From: CAZRHH01 sp964599885
GTDB lineage: Bacteria; Chloroflexota; Dehalococcoidia; DSTF01; JACRBR01
Direction of reading: 5' to 3'
Assembly: GCA_964599885.1 (NCBI GenBank)
Contig: CAZRHH010000010.1
Location: 19,046 to 83,045, forward strand
Length of the DNA stretch: 64,000 nt
In this document: piece after piece, positions 26,147 to 34,100 of the stretch
Layout: the number at the start of each line of letters is the position of its first letter
Numbering within the stretch: position 1 is the first letter of the stretch
Made by a program: the position numbers and the translations under genes
Notes under the pieces: model-generated
The model's input: only the letters and a program-made list of their open reading frames with translations
Database searches by the model: none
What the model was told of the DNA's origin: nothing

Positions 26147-26425
26147 ATGCGAAAGCACCGCAGCCTCACGCTAACCAAGTTCGTCGCTGTCATTTCGCCC
26201 CGGTCTGATACGACGTTACTTGACCTCGTTGAATCCCTTGAATCCTCCCAGCCCGTGGGGGGAGTTCAACGGTCACGCGTTGGAAAGCTACCTCGCCCGA
26301 CCCGAGAACGCGACGGTCTCGGCGCTCGTGCACGCTGACTTCGATCGCATTGCCTCAGCGGGGCTCTTCGTCCGTTGCTCCGCACAACGGGACACAGGCG
26401 CATTCGCGGACTCGGAGGACATTGG
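26147..26425 (+). pseudogene. Frameshifted partial copy of the next gene
   Basis: From the ATG at 26147 the frame reads MRKHRSLTLTKFVAVIS, close to MTVHRSLTLAKFVSVIS at the start of the gene at 26426. Homology continues in another frame (FNGHALESYLARPENA and HADFDRI, matching LNGEALEAFLGRPENA and REDFRRI), then ends. So about the first 70 codons of an ancestral copy remain, with a frameshift near 26210-26240, and the rest is missing. It is a tandem partial duplication or the leftover of a second homologous gene. It directly precedes the intact gene. Confidence 0.75.
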
Positions 26426-27547
26426 ATGACCGTGCATCGCAGCCTGACGCTCGCGAAGTTCGTCTCGGTCATTTCCCACGACGTGCTACAGCGGTACTTC
26501 GCTCGCCTTAACCTGGTCAACAAGCCGGAAGGGTGGGAAACGCTCAACGGTGAAGCCTTAGAAGCGTTTCTCGGCCGACCCGAGAACGCTGATGCCGACA
26601 GCATTATTCGTGAGGACTTTCGAAGAATTAACGACGTGTCCGAGACAGCGATGGGCGTCGTGTTCCGCGCCTATGAGAAATACAACATCCCGTATCCTGC
26701 GGACCGCACCGCTGAGGAGAACGCGTTCCGTCTTTTCCTCGACTACCCGAAGGCTTTTGCGTTCACGTGGAGCCGCTATCTCCTCTTTCAGTCCGGGTCG
26801 CGATTGAGCGTACATTTGATTGAGCGCCGAGAGTTCACTGTCGAGGAACACGGACTCAAGGAATTCGAGGCAGGCGTCCGGAAGTGGTACGAGGAGCAAG
26901 GCAAGGGCAGTCACGTACAAATTACTCCCTACGAGGATCAAGGCGAGGACATCCTTTTGATCCGGCGTGGCAACTACATGAAGGCGCTTACGCACTGGAA
27001 CGATGAAGGAGACGACATCGATGTAAGCCCGTTGCGGATCGCGACAGAAGATGTCGTGGTCTACGAGCGCGACACGGGCTTGCTCAAGATTAAGACGCCC
27101 TTTCCCCGCGATCGATTGGAATACGTTCGACTGTTTGCGGCATGCATCGTAGGAGAAGAGGGCGTCGCCGAGTCGGCGGTGAACAGCGAGGTATTCACGC
27201 TCACACCGATACAAGACGGAACGTTTCGCTTCGAGGGAGCCGGGCCGGTGATTCGGGTGGAACTGAAGAGCGCGCGTATCAAACTGTACGGACTCACGAA
27301 TCCGACGATACAGATACGTGCGTCGGATGTACTCGCTGCGCTGAAATACGACCTTGGTTCACTCGGTCTGGATGCCGGCGTACTTCTCAGCGTCGGGATG
27401 AAGTTCCACATCCTCCGTCCAGGGACGAAGAAGGTGGTCCCGCGCGCGTTCACGATCACGCCGCCCTCCCATACAAACCTGCCTGATCGCATCGACAACG
27501 ACGTGATCTTGCAGTTTCTTCGAGACCAGGGGATCAAGCTGCGGTGA
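26426..27547 (+). CDS. Unknown protein, first gene of a two-gene cassette
   Basis: The protein has 373 residues; ATG at 26426 follows GGAGG. Residues 1-75 are the part duplicated upstream (HRSLTLAKFVSVIS, then a helical stretch ending in REDFRRI). Residues 100-200 have mixed alpha/beta character with FRLFLDYPKAFAFTWSRYLL. The C-terminal 130 residues look beta-rich, with VIRVELKSARIKLYGLTNPT. There is no membrane segment, no Walker box and no nuclease motif that I can point to. The stop overlaps the GTG of the next gene (GTGA). It stands at the end of a defence-rich island, but I cannot assign a role or family. Confidence 0.65.
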   Translation: MTVHRSLTLAKFVSVISHDVLQRYFARLNLVNKPEGWETLNGEALEAFLGRPENADADSIIREDFRRINDVSETAMGVVFRAYEKYNIPYPADRTAEENAFRLFLDYPKAFAFTWSRYLLFQSGSRLSVHLIERREFTVEEHGLKEFEAGVRKWYEEQGKGSHVQITPYEDQGEDILLIRRGNYMKALTHWNDEGDDIDVSPLRIATEDVVVYERDTGLLKIKTPFPRDRLEYVRLFAACIVGEEGVAESAVNSEVFTLTPIQDGTFRFEGAGPVIRVELKSARIKLYGLTNPTIQIRASDVLAALKYDLGSLGLDAGVLLSVGMKFHILRPGTKKVVPRAFTITPPSHTNLPDRIDNDVILQFLRDQGIKLR

Positions 27548-27916
27548 TCGAGTGGTTGCTCGCGCGTGTTGAGAAGAACCCTCACTCAACATTCACTAAC
27601 AGTGAGCTATTGCAGCTAACTTCTCAGGCCATGGAAGCGCTGGGCGCGCCGGGGAGTTTTCGGCGTGTTCCGATCGAGCCCGAGTGTGCCGAGATCACAT
27701 GGCGGGACGGGCGCACGCTAACTGTGATGGTCACCGAAGACGGCATGGAGGCGTTCGACGAGAGAGATCCGGACTTTGAACCCGTAGCCGTTGACATGGC
27801 GGATCTCGAATCTTGGCAGTTCGACCTCCTTGCCTTCGCGAAAGTAGTTCAAAGTCCGAATGGGCTTGTTGGCGAACCGGCGCTGATCCACGAGCGGATT
27901 GTATTCGCCGGTACCC
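27544..27916 (+). CDS. Unknown protein, 3' end lost at the comM junction
   Basis: The GTG at 27544 overlaps the stop of the previous gene by four bases, which supports coupling. About 124 residues remain (helical start MIEWLLARVEKNPHSTFTNS, then an alpha/beta part with an acidic centre). Around 27917 the DNA switches to the reverse strand of comM, so the natural C-terminus is missing; the frame runs on to a stop at 27945 with about nine foreign residues. The truncation shows that the junction damaged both sides. Function unknown; the partner is the gene at 26426. Confidence 0.5.
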
Positions 27917-28975
27917 GCACGGGTTCTGCGCGCAGACGAGCATGAAGTTCGCGGGATAGGTGATCGTGCCCTGCGCGCGCGAGATCGTCACGGTGCGATC
28001 CTCCAGCGGCTGACGCATCACTTCGAGCACTTGCTGGGCAAACTCGGGCAGCTCGTCCAAAAAGAGCACCCCACGGTGACTGAGCGTAATCTCGCCCGGT
28101 CGCGGATTGCGCCCGCCGCCGACAAGACCCGCGTGCGAGATTGTGTGATGCGGTGCGCGAAAGGGTCGCCGACTGATCAGCGGCTTGCCCGACGAGAGCA
28201 ACCCCGCGACGGAATAGATCTTCGTCGCTTCGAGCGTTTCCTCCGGCGTCATGCTGGGGAGAATCGATGGCATCGCGCGCGCAAGCAAGGTCTTTCCGCT
28301 ACCGGGCGGCCCGCTGAGGAGAACGTTGTGTCCGCCGGCTGCCGCCACCTCCAGCGCGCGCTTCACATGCTCCTGCCCCTTGATCGAACCGAAGTCCGTG
28401 CCTTCCCACACGTCCTCTGTGACCGCCGGGATGCCCGTGAACGGCACGGGCTCCAGTGGCTCGACACCCGCCAGATGCCGCAGCAGCGCGCCCAGCGTCT
28501 CGACGGCGTACACCGTCATCCCGGGCAGCAGCGCCGCCTCCGCCGCATCGACCGCCGGCACGTACGCCGTCTTGATGCCCCGCTCCCGCGCGAGCGCCAC
28601 CATCGGCAGGATGCCCGACGCATGCCGCAGCGTCCCGTCGAGCGACAGCTCGCCGAGGAACACGCACTCCGAGACATCGGCAAGCGCCTCCCCGGCCGCG
28701 ACCATGATGCCGACCGCGATCGGCAGGTCATACGTCGGCCCTTCTTTGCGAATGTCCGCCGGCGCCAGGTTGACGACGATGCGCCCGGTCGGAAACCGGA
28801 ACCCCGAATTCTTTATCGCCGACTCGACGCGGTCCTTCGCTTCCTTGACCGCCGCGTCCGGCAGCCCGACCATCGCCAGGCTGTTTAGCCCGCGCCGCGC
28901 AGCGTCGACTTCACACTCGACGATCTCTCCGTCGAGCCCAACCACAGCGCACGAAAGTACCTTCGCGAGTGCCAT
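27917..28975 (-). pseudogene. comM: comM (YifB-type Mg-chelatase-like ATPase), C-terminus missing
   Basis: ATG at 28975 begins MALAKVLSCAVVGLDGEIV, typical of YifB/ComM. The N-terminal Lon-like domain covers about residues 1-170. The AAA+ part shows Walker A as SGPPGSGKTLLARAMP and Walker B as GVLFLDELPEF. It breaks off after YPANFMLVCAQNPC, where family members continue with a CGYYGD-like stretch. Full-length proteins have about 500 residues; about 353 remain. What follows on this strand is the reverse of the gene at 27544. ComM helps branch migration during natural transformation. The protein has lost sensor-2 and C-terminal parts, so it is probably dead. Confidence 0.85.
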
Positions 28976-29164
28976 ACCCCGCGATAATCCCACATAGAAC
29001 ACCCGTTCGCAAGGGCTGACTGGACATTCTGCGCGAATACAAACGGCGAGCGTGGTCTTGCCGCGAAATCGGTGGCGGCACAGCTTGCTGTGCCCTCGAC
29101 GTTCGGGACTAACTGAACGACATGGGCGGAGGCTTCGTCAGCCCCGTACTCCCGCCGCCCCTGG

Positions 29165-29479
29165 TTACGTCGCTTCCCCCGCACGCGGATCCGCAGCCGC
29201 CTCCACGACGTCCTTCCCCTTCTCCGTCACCTCCGATGGCGCCGCCGGCCCGCCGCCGTCCAGCCCGCCGATCGCCGCGTACACGTTCGCGATCTCGCCC
29301 TGCAAGTCCGCCATCGACTCATACGTCCGATCGGGCAGATTCTCCAGCGTGTGCAGCACCTCCGTATCGATGCCGCCGACGTCCGCCGCTTTCCGCGCAA
29401 TCGCCGACTTCGACGCCGGAAAGTCCAGCCCCTCCAACGCTTTCCGATAATCCTTGAGCTCAGCGTGATTGCCGTTCAT
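29165..29479 (-). CDS. DUF2795 protein
   Basis: The protein has 104 residues. ATG at 29479 follows AGGTGG at 6 bases; a GTG at 29488 is an alternative. Residues 10-65 match DUF2795: LEGLDFPASKSAIARKA, a Gly-containing turn, TEVLHTLENLPDRTYESMADL. These small helical proteins are common in Actinobacteria and Chloroflexota, have no known function, and are probably soluble. The C-terminal tail is Ala/Glu-rich and likely disordered. It stands alone, with repeats on both sides. Confidence 0.8.
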   Translation of the reverse strand: MNGNHAELKDYRKALEGLDFPASKSAIARKAADVGGIDTEVLHTLENLPDRTYESMADLQGEIANVYAAIGGLDGGGPAAPSEVTEKGKDVVEAAADPRAGEAT

Positions 29480-29611
29480 CGCGTCCACCTTTCACTCACA
29501 TCGAGTGTAAGCACCTTGAAGCGCGCGCCACCGTTTCCGCCACCCGGCTCCACATTGCAGCAACACGTCATTCCGCCCCCACGCTGAAATCAAAAGAACA
29601 GAGCCCCATCC

Positions 29612-29656
29612 GCGAAGCTCTGTTCTCTGCTCTCTGTTCTCTGCTCTCTGTTCTGC
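29612..29656. repeat. CTCTGTT/CTCTGCT tandem tract
   Basis: Short units such as CTCTGTTCTCTG and CTCTGCTCTCTG follow each other for about 45 bases. A shorter tract of the same kind lies at 48528-48560. Both are in gaps between genes and can change length by slippage. Confidence 0.8.
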
Positions 29657-29673
29657 GAAGCGCTGTCGAGGTT

Positions 29674-30558
29674 CTAGATCCTCGGGCGCGCAGCCCGCAA
29701 GTGCGGCGCCACCCCCACCACATCCAACCGCGTGCTGTACACGGCCGTACGCGCCGTAATGATCAGCGTGGAGCCGTCGTCTGCCCCCCACGCGCAGTTC
29801 GCCGGCGACTGCGGGCATTCGATCGCCCCGAGCGGATCGCCCGCTGCGTCGAACACCTGCAACGTCCCGGCCGCGACGTAAAGCCGGCCGTCGCGGTCAA
29901 CCTTCATGCCGTCCGGCCGTCCGTTGTCCGCCATCGACGCGAAGATGCGGTCGCCGCTCAGCACGCCACCCTCGCTGACGTCAAACGCCCGCACGTGCAG
30001 CCGGGCCGTGTCGGCGATGTACAACGTCCGCTCATCCGGCGAGAGCGCCAGCCCGTTCGGCCGCTCGAAGTCCGACGCCAGCAGAGATAACTCGCCGTCG
30101 CTCCCAATCGTATACACGCCGTTGAACGGCAACTCCCGCTGCTCTTCCCGGATGCCGTACGGCGGGTCCGTGAAGAAGATGCGCCCATCACTTCGCACGA
30201 CGACATCGTTCGGGCTGTTGAGCCGCTTGCCTTCATAGTGCGTGGCCAGCGCTTCCGTGGCGTCGTAGCCCTCGCCGTCGCGCCCGACGGACACGCGCCG
30301 CCCCTCGTGTTCGCACGCGATCACCCGCATGTCCAAGTCCAACGTCAGCCCGTTCGACTGCCCGCTCGGCGCGCGGTAGACGGACATACCGCCGTCGCTC
30401 ACGCGATGGATGCGACTGTTCGGGATATCGCTGAACAACAGTGACCCGTCAGGCAACCAGACGGGGCCTTCAGAGAAGGTGACGCCCTCGGCAATCGCCG
30501 TCCACGGCTCGGGCGGGACGAACTCGCCCAGACCGTGATCGTCCCGCACCGCTGGCAT
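29674..30558 (-). CDS. SMP-30/gluconolactonase family hydrolase
   Basis: The protein has 294 residues, normal for this six-blade beta-propeller family. Motifs include EGVTFSEGPVWLPDGSLLFSDIPNSRIHR with the conserved metal-binding Glu, LNSPNDVVVRSDGRIFFTDPPYG with Asn and Asp, and LALSPDERTLYIADT. It should hydrolyse a sugar lactone or similar ester with a divalent metal in the cytoplasm. The real substrate is unknown. It lies two bases after the stop of the lipoprotein gene at 30561, on the same strand, and downstream of an acyl-CoA dehydrogenase. Confidence 0.9.
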   Translation of the reverse strand: MPAVRDDHGLGEFVPPEPWTAIAEGVTFSEGPVWLPDGSLLFSDIPNSRIHRVSDGGMSVYRAPSGQSNGLTLDLDMRVIACEHEGRRVSVGRDGEGYDATEALATHYEGKRLNSPNDVVVRSDGRIFFTDPPYGIREEQRELPFNGVYTIGSDGELSLLASDFERPNGLALSPDERTLYIADTARLHVRAFDVSEGGVLSGDRIFASMADNGRPDGMKVDRDGRLYVAAGTLQVFDAAGDPLGAIECPQSPANCAWGADDGSTLIITARTAVYSTRLDVVGVAPHLRAARPRI

Positions 30559-30560
30559 TG

Positions 30561-31214
30561 CTAGGGCGCGGTCTCAGCAGGCACGAGCGTTCCTACAGGC
30601 ACAGGCGTGTCCGAGACCGGCGTGATATCGCCCGCCTTAAGAGCGGCCACACGACGCGCAACGATCGTGTTGAGTCGATCGAACTCTTCTTCGTTCTCCG
30701 CATCGGCGTTGGGAATACTCTGATCGTTCGTCACCCGCTGCACGTACGTCACGAACGGCTCGCTAATCGTGACCCCTGTGAAGCCCGACACACTTGGCTT
30801 GGTGTACTTGAAGGCCGCGTTGGCGCCTTCGACTTCATCGTTCTCCTCCGTCCAGCCAGACTCGATCATCACACCCCGATATCGCGCCAGGCTCCGCTCC
30901 GCGTCAGCGTCCGTCGGCATCCAGACGACGCTCGCCTGCGTGTAGATCGTTTCGCTGCGAGAGATCGACTCCGCCACCAACCCCACGTCTCCCGCGACCG
31001 ACACGCCGATCACTGTCTCGTAGCCATCCGGAAGATCGTCCTCGCGGAAGATCGCCTGCGCCAGCACCTGCGGGTCAATCGACTCCGGCGTCGGCACCGG
31101 CGTGGGCGCGTCACCGCCACCATCGCCCCCGCACGCCGACCCGACGAGCGCCAGCAGACAGACGATCGCGATCCCGTACCAGCCGATATGACTCCCGCGA
31201 ACCCGAATGCGCAT
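30561..31214 (-). CDS. Lipoprotein of unknown function
   Basis: The protein has 217 residues. ATG at 31214 is chosen because AAGGGG lies 6 bases upstream; a TTG at 31220 would add two residues. The lipobox is VGSAC at about residue 28, followed by a Gly/Asp run and a Thr/Pro linker, as is usual for lipoproteins of this organism. The folded part (about residues 50-190) is a mixed alpha/beta domain with YETVIGVSVAGDVGLVAES. No enzyme motif is seen. It sits between acyl-CoA dehydrogenase and SMP-30 genes with short gaps. Confidence 0.75.
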   Translation of the reverse strand: MRIRVRGSHIGWYGIAIVCLLALVGSACGGDGGGDAPTPVPTPESIDPQVLAQAIFREDDLPDGYETVIGVSVAGDVGLVAESISRSETIYTQASVVWMPTDADAERSLARYRGVMIESGWTEENDEVEGANAAFKYTKPSVSGFTGVTISEPFVTYVQRVTNDQSIPNADAENEEEFDRLNTIVARRVAALKAGDITPVSDTPVPVGTLVPAETAP

Positions 31215-31238
31215 GCCCAACCCCTTGTGACGCCGGCG

Positions 31239-32462
31239 CTACAGCAGATCGCCGGTCGCCATTCTCGTACTCTTGTGTTCCTTGTACGCCGCGATGACGT
31301 TCCGCGCGATCGTCTGCTGATGCACTTCATCCGCCCCATCTACAAGCCGAGCGGAACGCGCGTTACGCATCAGCCGCTCGAGCGGCGTGTCCGTCGAATA
31401 CCCCAGCGCGCCATGTACCTGAATTGCCCGGTCAACGATGCGCCACAGCGCGTTGGCGACGTGATGCTTTGCGAACGACACTTCCTGCTTGAACGGCAGC
31501 CCGTTCTCGATCCGGTACGCCGCGTGCAGCACCATCAACTTGCCGGCATACAGTTCCATCGCCGAGTCCGCCATCATCCACTGGATCGCCTGCTTGTCCG
31601 CCAGCAGCGAGCCGTGCGCTTCGCGGTTCAGCGCGCGGTCGACGAGCATCTCCAGCGCCACTTCCGCCTGCCCGATCCAGCGCATGCAGTGCGCCAGCCG
31701 CGCCGGCCCTAACCGGGCCTGCCCGAGCAAATGACCGTGCCCGCGGGCGCCCAGCATGTTCTCAGCCGGTACGCGCAGATTCGTGATCCGGATCTCGCAA
31801 TGATTCCCCTGGCCCGCCATCGTGTCGATGTCACGGACGATCTCCCACCCTTCCGACGGCAGGTCGACGAGAAACGCGGAGTTGCGCGCTTGCGGCGGGT
31901 CGGCGTCCGGGTCCGTGCGCGCGATCAGGATCGCGAAGCGCGCGCCCTTCGCGCCGGAGATGAACCACTTGTGACCGTTGATCACCCAGTCGTCGCCGTC
32001 TTTCTCTGCGTGCGTCAGGATGCCCGTCGGATCTGAGCCCGCCACCTCCGGCTCCGTCATCGCGAAGCACGAGCGCGAACGCCCTTCGGCGAGCGGCCGT
32101 AGATACTTCTCTTTCTGCTCCGTCGTTGCGTGGTGCAGCAGCGTGTGCATGTTGCCCTCATCGGGCGCCTGCGCGTTCAGCACGTACGGGCCGATGCCCG
32201 TGCGCCCGGCCTCAGCCGAAACGAACGCCATCGCCACGTTGCCCAGATCCATGCCGCCCCATTCTTTGGGCAGGTGAGGATTCCACAGCCCGAGATCCTT
32301 CGCGCGCTGGCGCAGACCGCCGATCGCCGAGATGTACCCGTTGCGGTCAGACTCGCCTTGACGTAGCTTCTCTTCGGTGGGGCGAACCTCCTCGTCCATG
32401 AACGTCCGGACGCGCTTCCGGACATCCTCGACTTCGGGAGACAGCGTGAAATCAACGGCCAT
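31239..32462 (-). CDS. Acyl-CoA dehydrogenase
   Basis: The protein has 407 residues. ATG at 32462 has GGAGG at 7 bases; the open frame upstream is not used. It is a flavoenzyme that introduces a double bond into an acyl-CoA. Visible parts are the N-terminal helical domain (EVRPTEEKLRQGE), the FAD-binding CFAMTEPEVAGSDPTG, the beta domain with WVINGHKWFISGA, and the C-terminal helices with YSTDTPLERLMRNARSARLVDGADE. The layout resembles ACAD10/ACAD11-like enzymes. It is divergent from an APH-type kinase gene, 105 bases apart. Confidence 0.93.
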   Translation of the reverse strand: MAVDFTLSPEVEDVRKRVRTFMDEEVRPTEEKLRQGESDRNGYISAIGGLRQRAKDLGLWNPHLPKEWGGMDLGNVAMAFVSAEAGRTGIGPYVLNAQAPDEGNMHTLLHHATTEQKEKYLRPLAEGRSRSCFAMTEPEVAGSDPTGILTHAEKDGDDWVINGHKWFISGAKGARFAILIARTDPDADPPQARNSAFLVDLPSEGWEIVRDIDTMAGQGNHCEIRITNLRVPAENMLGARGHGHLLGQARLGPARLAHCMRWIGQAEVALEMLVDRALNREAHGSLLADKQAIQWMMADSAMELYAGKLMVLHAAYRIENGLPFKQEVSFAKHHVANALWRIVDRAIQVHGALGYSTDTPLERLMRNARSARLVDGADEVHQQTIARNVIAAYKEHKSTRMATGDLL

Positions 32463-32567
32463 GATGATCCTCCTTCGCGCCACCCGCTCGCAGGAGACGC
32501 TCGATGCGTGCAGCATTGTAGTCGTCGTTCCGGCCTGCGTCACCCACGAGCCAACGGAGCGGCAACG

Positions 32568-33620
32568 ATGATCCAGAGCGTACCCGGCATCGACTTCGAA
32601 CGCCTGCTTCCGTGGTTCCGCGAGCACGTCGCGCCCGTCGACGCCCTGCACGCCGAAGTCATCGGCCACGGACGTTCGAACCTGACCTACCGCCTGTCAT
32701 CCGGCGACGACGAGTGGGTGCTGCGGCGGCCGCCGCTCTCGCACGTCATGCCGACCGCCCACGACATGAAGCGCGAGTTTCGCGTCATCTCCGCCGTCGA
32801 AGGCACGAAGGTGCCCGTGCCCCACGCCATCGCCCTCTGCGACGACACGTCCGTCAACGACGCGCCGTTCTACATCATGTCGTTCGTCCGCGGCATCGTG
32901 CCGACGGACGCGCAGGATGTCGCCAGGCGCTTCGACGAGCCAACGCTTCGACGCATGGGCGAAGAACTCATCGACACGCTCGCCGAACTGCACCTGCTCG
33001 ACCCCGCATCCGTCGGCCTCGGCGATCTTGGCAAGCCCAACGGCTTCGTCACCCGACAGGTGAAGCGCTTCACCGGACAGATCGAACAGCACAAGACGCG
33101 CGATGTCCCCGAACTCGAAGAACTCGCGCGGCGCCTCGGCGCCGCTATCCCGCCGGAGTCAGGCGCCGCGATCATCCACGGCGACTACCGCCTCGATAAC
33201 TGCGTGATCAGCGAAGACGGCAAGATCGCCGCCGTCCTCGATTGGGAGATGGCGACGCTTGGCGATCCGCTGGCCGACGTCGGCCAGCAGATCATGTACT
33301 GGGCCGGCGGCGAAGGCGACCGTCAGAGCGCGCCCGGCATCGCCAGCGGCTCCGTCACCGCGCTCCCCGGCTTCCTGCCCCGAGACGAGGCGATCGCCCG
33401 CTACGCCAAACGCACGGGACTCGATCTCTCGAACCTCGACTTCTACGTCGTGCTCGCCTACTTCAAACTCGCCGTCATCGTCGAGGGTATCTACGCCCGC
33501 TTCCTGGAAGGCGGTACCGTCGGCGCCGGCTTTGAAGCGACCGGCGCGCAAGCGATGTCGCTCGCCCGCGGTGGCCTCGCGATCGCCAACGCGTCCTCCG
33601 TCCCCGCCCTCCGGGGCTAA
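32568..33620 (+). CDS. APH-family phosphotransferase (ACAD10/11-like kinase)
   Basis: The protein has 350 residues with ATG at 32568. Kinase features are VIGHGRSNLTYRL (glycine-rich loop), EWVLRRPP with a possible ATP-contacting Lys/Arg, IHGDYRLDNCVIS with the catalytic Asp and Asn, and AVLDWEMATLGDPLADVG with the metal-binding Asp. This subtype is found fused to acyl-CoA dehydrogenase in animal ACAD10/11 and next to it in bacteria, where it is tied to 4-hydroxyacyl-CoA breakdown. Here the dehydrogenase gene is the divergent neighbour, so a shared pathway is likely but inferred. Confidence 0.88.
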   Translation: MIQSVPGIDFERLLPWFREHVAPVDALHAEVIGHGRSNLTYRLSSGDDEWVLRRPPLSHVMPTAHDMKREFRVISAVEGTKVPVPHAIALCDDTSVNDAPFYIMSFVRGIVPTDAQDVARRFDEPTLRRMGEELIDTLAELHLLDPASVGLGDLGKPNGFVTRQVKRFTGQIEQHKTRDVPELEELARRLGAAIPPESGAAIIHGDYRLDNCVISEDGKIAAVLDWEMATLGDPLADVGQQIMYWAGGEGDRQSAPGIASGSVTALPGFLPRDEAIARYAKRTGLDLSNLDFYVVLAYFKLAVIVEGIYARFLEGGTVGAGFEATGAQAMSLARGGLAIANASSVPALRG

Positions 33621-33656
33621 AGCCGTGTCGCCACGCCTCAACCAACGAACATGGAT

Positions 33657-33683
33657 GTAGCCGCGGAGCTTTAGCTCCGCCCG
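33657..33683. repeat. Palindrome family GTAGC-GGAGCTTCAGCTCCGC
   Basis: Related copies lie at 34944-34971, 51875-51902, 51993-52020 and 53772-53798. Each has the arms GGAGCT and AGCTCC around TT(C/T), mostly with a leading GTAG. All lie between genes, in the core part of the window. Confidence 0.8.
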
Positions 33684-33759
33684 CGCTGCGATCCGCCGCC
33701 GGGACGCCCGCTGCGCGCGCGCGCGTTCGCATCGGCGCCGGCAGGGACCAACGAGATCC

Positions 33760-33788
33760 GGTGACACGGTCTTTCAGACCGTGTCACC
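33760..33788. repeat. Perfect palindrome around CGGTCTTTCAGACCG
   Basis: The sequence GGTGACACGGTC, TTTCA-type centre and GACCGTGTCACC form a long hairpin. A near copy is at 48297-48324, and a related hairpin with AGCGGGCTTTCAGCCCGC lies at 41887-41911. Confidence 0.8.
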
Positions 33789-33928
33789 GGGCGCGCCACC
33801 CCGCACGATCACCCCGCGCAAGTCCGAGCCCGACAGTCACGGCCGCGTCCACGCTTCCACGGATCGATTTCCATCGCGTTCCGCCGCCCGCCCACCTCCC
33901 GCTTCTCGCGTCCCGCTTCCCGCTTCCG

Positions 33929-33934
33929 TATAGT
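33929..33934 (+). promoter_or_regulatory. -10 box of the tRNA-Arg gene
   Basis: TATAGT lies 9 bases before the first base of the tRNA, about where a -10 box would sit if transcription starts near the mature end. The upstream C/T-rich stretch gives no clear -35 box. Confidence 0.5.
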
Positions 33935-33943
33935 GAACAGCGC

Positions 33944-34018
33944 GCCCCCGTAGCTCAGTGGATAGAGTACTGGCCTCCGAAGCCAGGGGCACAGGTTCGA
34001 GTCCTGTCGGGGGTACCA
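33944..34018 (+). tRNA. tRNA-Arg (anticodon CCG)
   Basis: A full cloverleaf can be drawn. The acceptor arms are GCCCCCG and CGGGGGT with a G-U first pair and discriminator A. The D arm is GCTC with GAGT, the anticodon stem CTGGC/GCCAG encloses CTCCGAA with anticodon CCG, and the T arm ACAGG/CCTGT encloses TTCGAGT. The CCA end is encoded. It reads the Arg codon CGG. It stands alone between the kinase gene and a cyclophilin gene. Confidence 0.96.
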
Positions 34019-34100
34019 TCTCCGCCTGTCATAACCGAAAACGCTAGACTTGATGGCCGCCGCCCCGCCAGCGACGCATGTAAGCCACGGATGATCACGA

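Larger units (their letters stand above)
33621..33943. other. Gap with dispersed palindromes, ahead of the tRNA
   Basis: No gene is visible. It holds a GGAGCTTTAGCTCC-type palindrome at 33657-33683, a perfect palindrome at 33760-33788 built around GGTCTTTCAGACC, and a C/T-rich stretch near 33898-33927. A -10 box TATAGT at 33929-33934 precedes the tRNA by 9 bases. Confidence 0.6.

Noticed and set aside
32463..32669. N-terminal extension of the acyl-CoA dehydrogenase
   Set aside because: It overlaps the divergent promoter region and the kinase start, and the good ribosome binding site lies before 32462.
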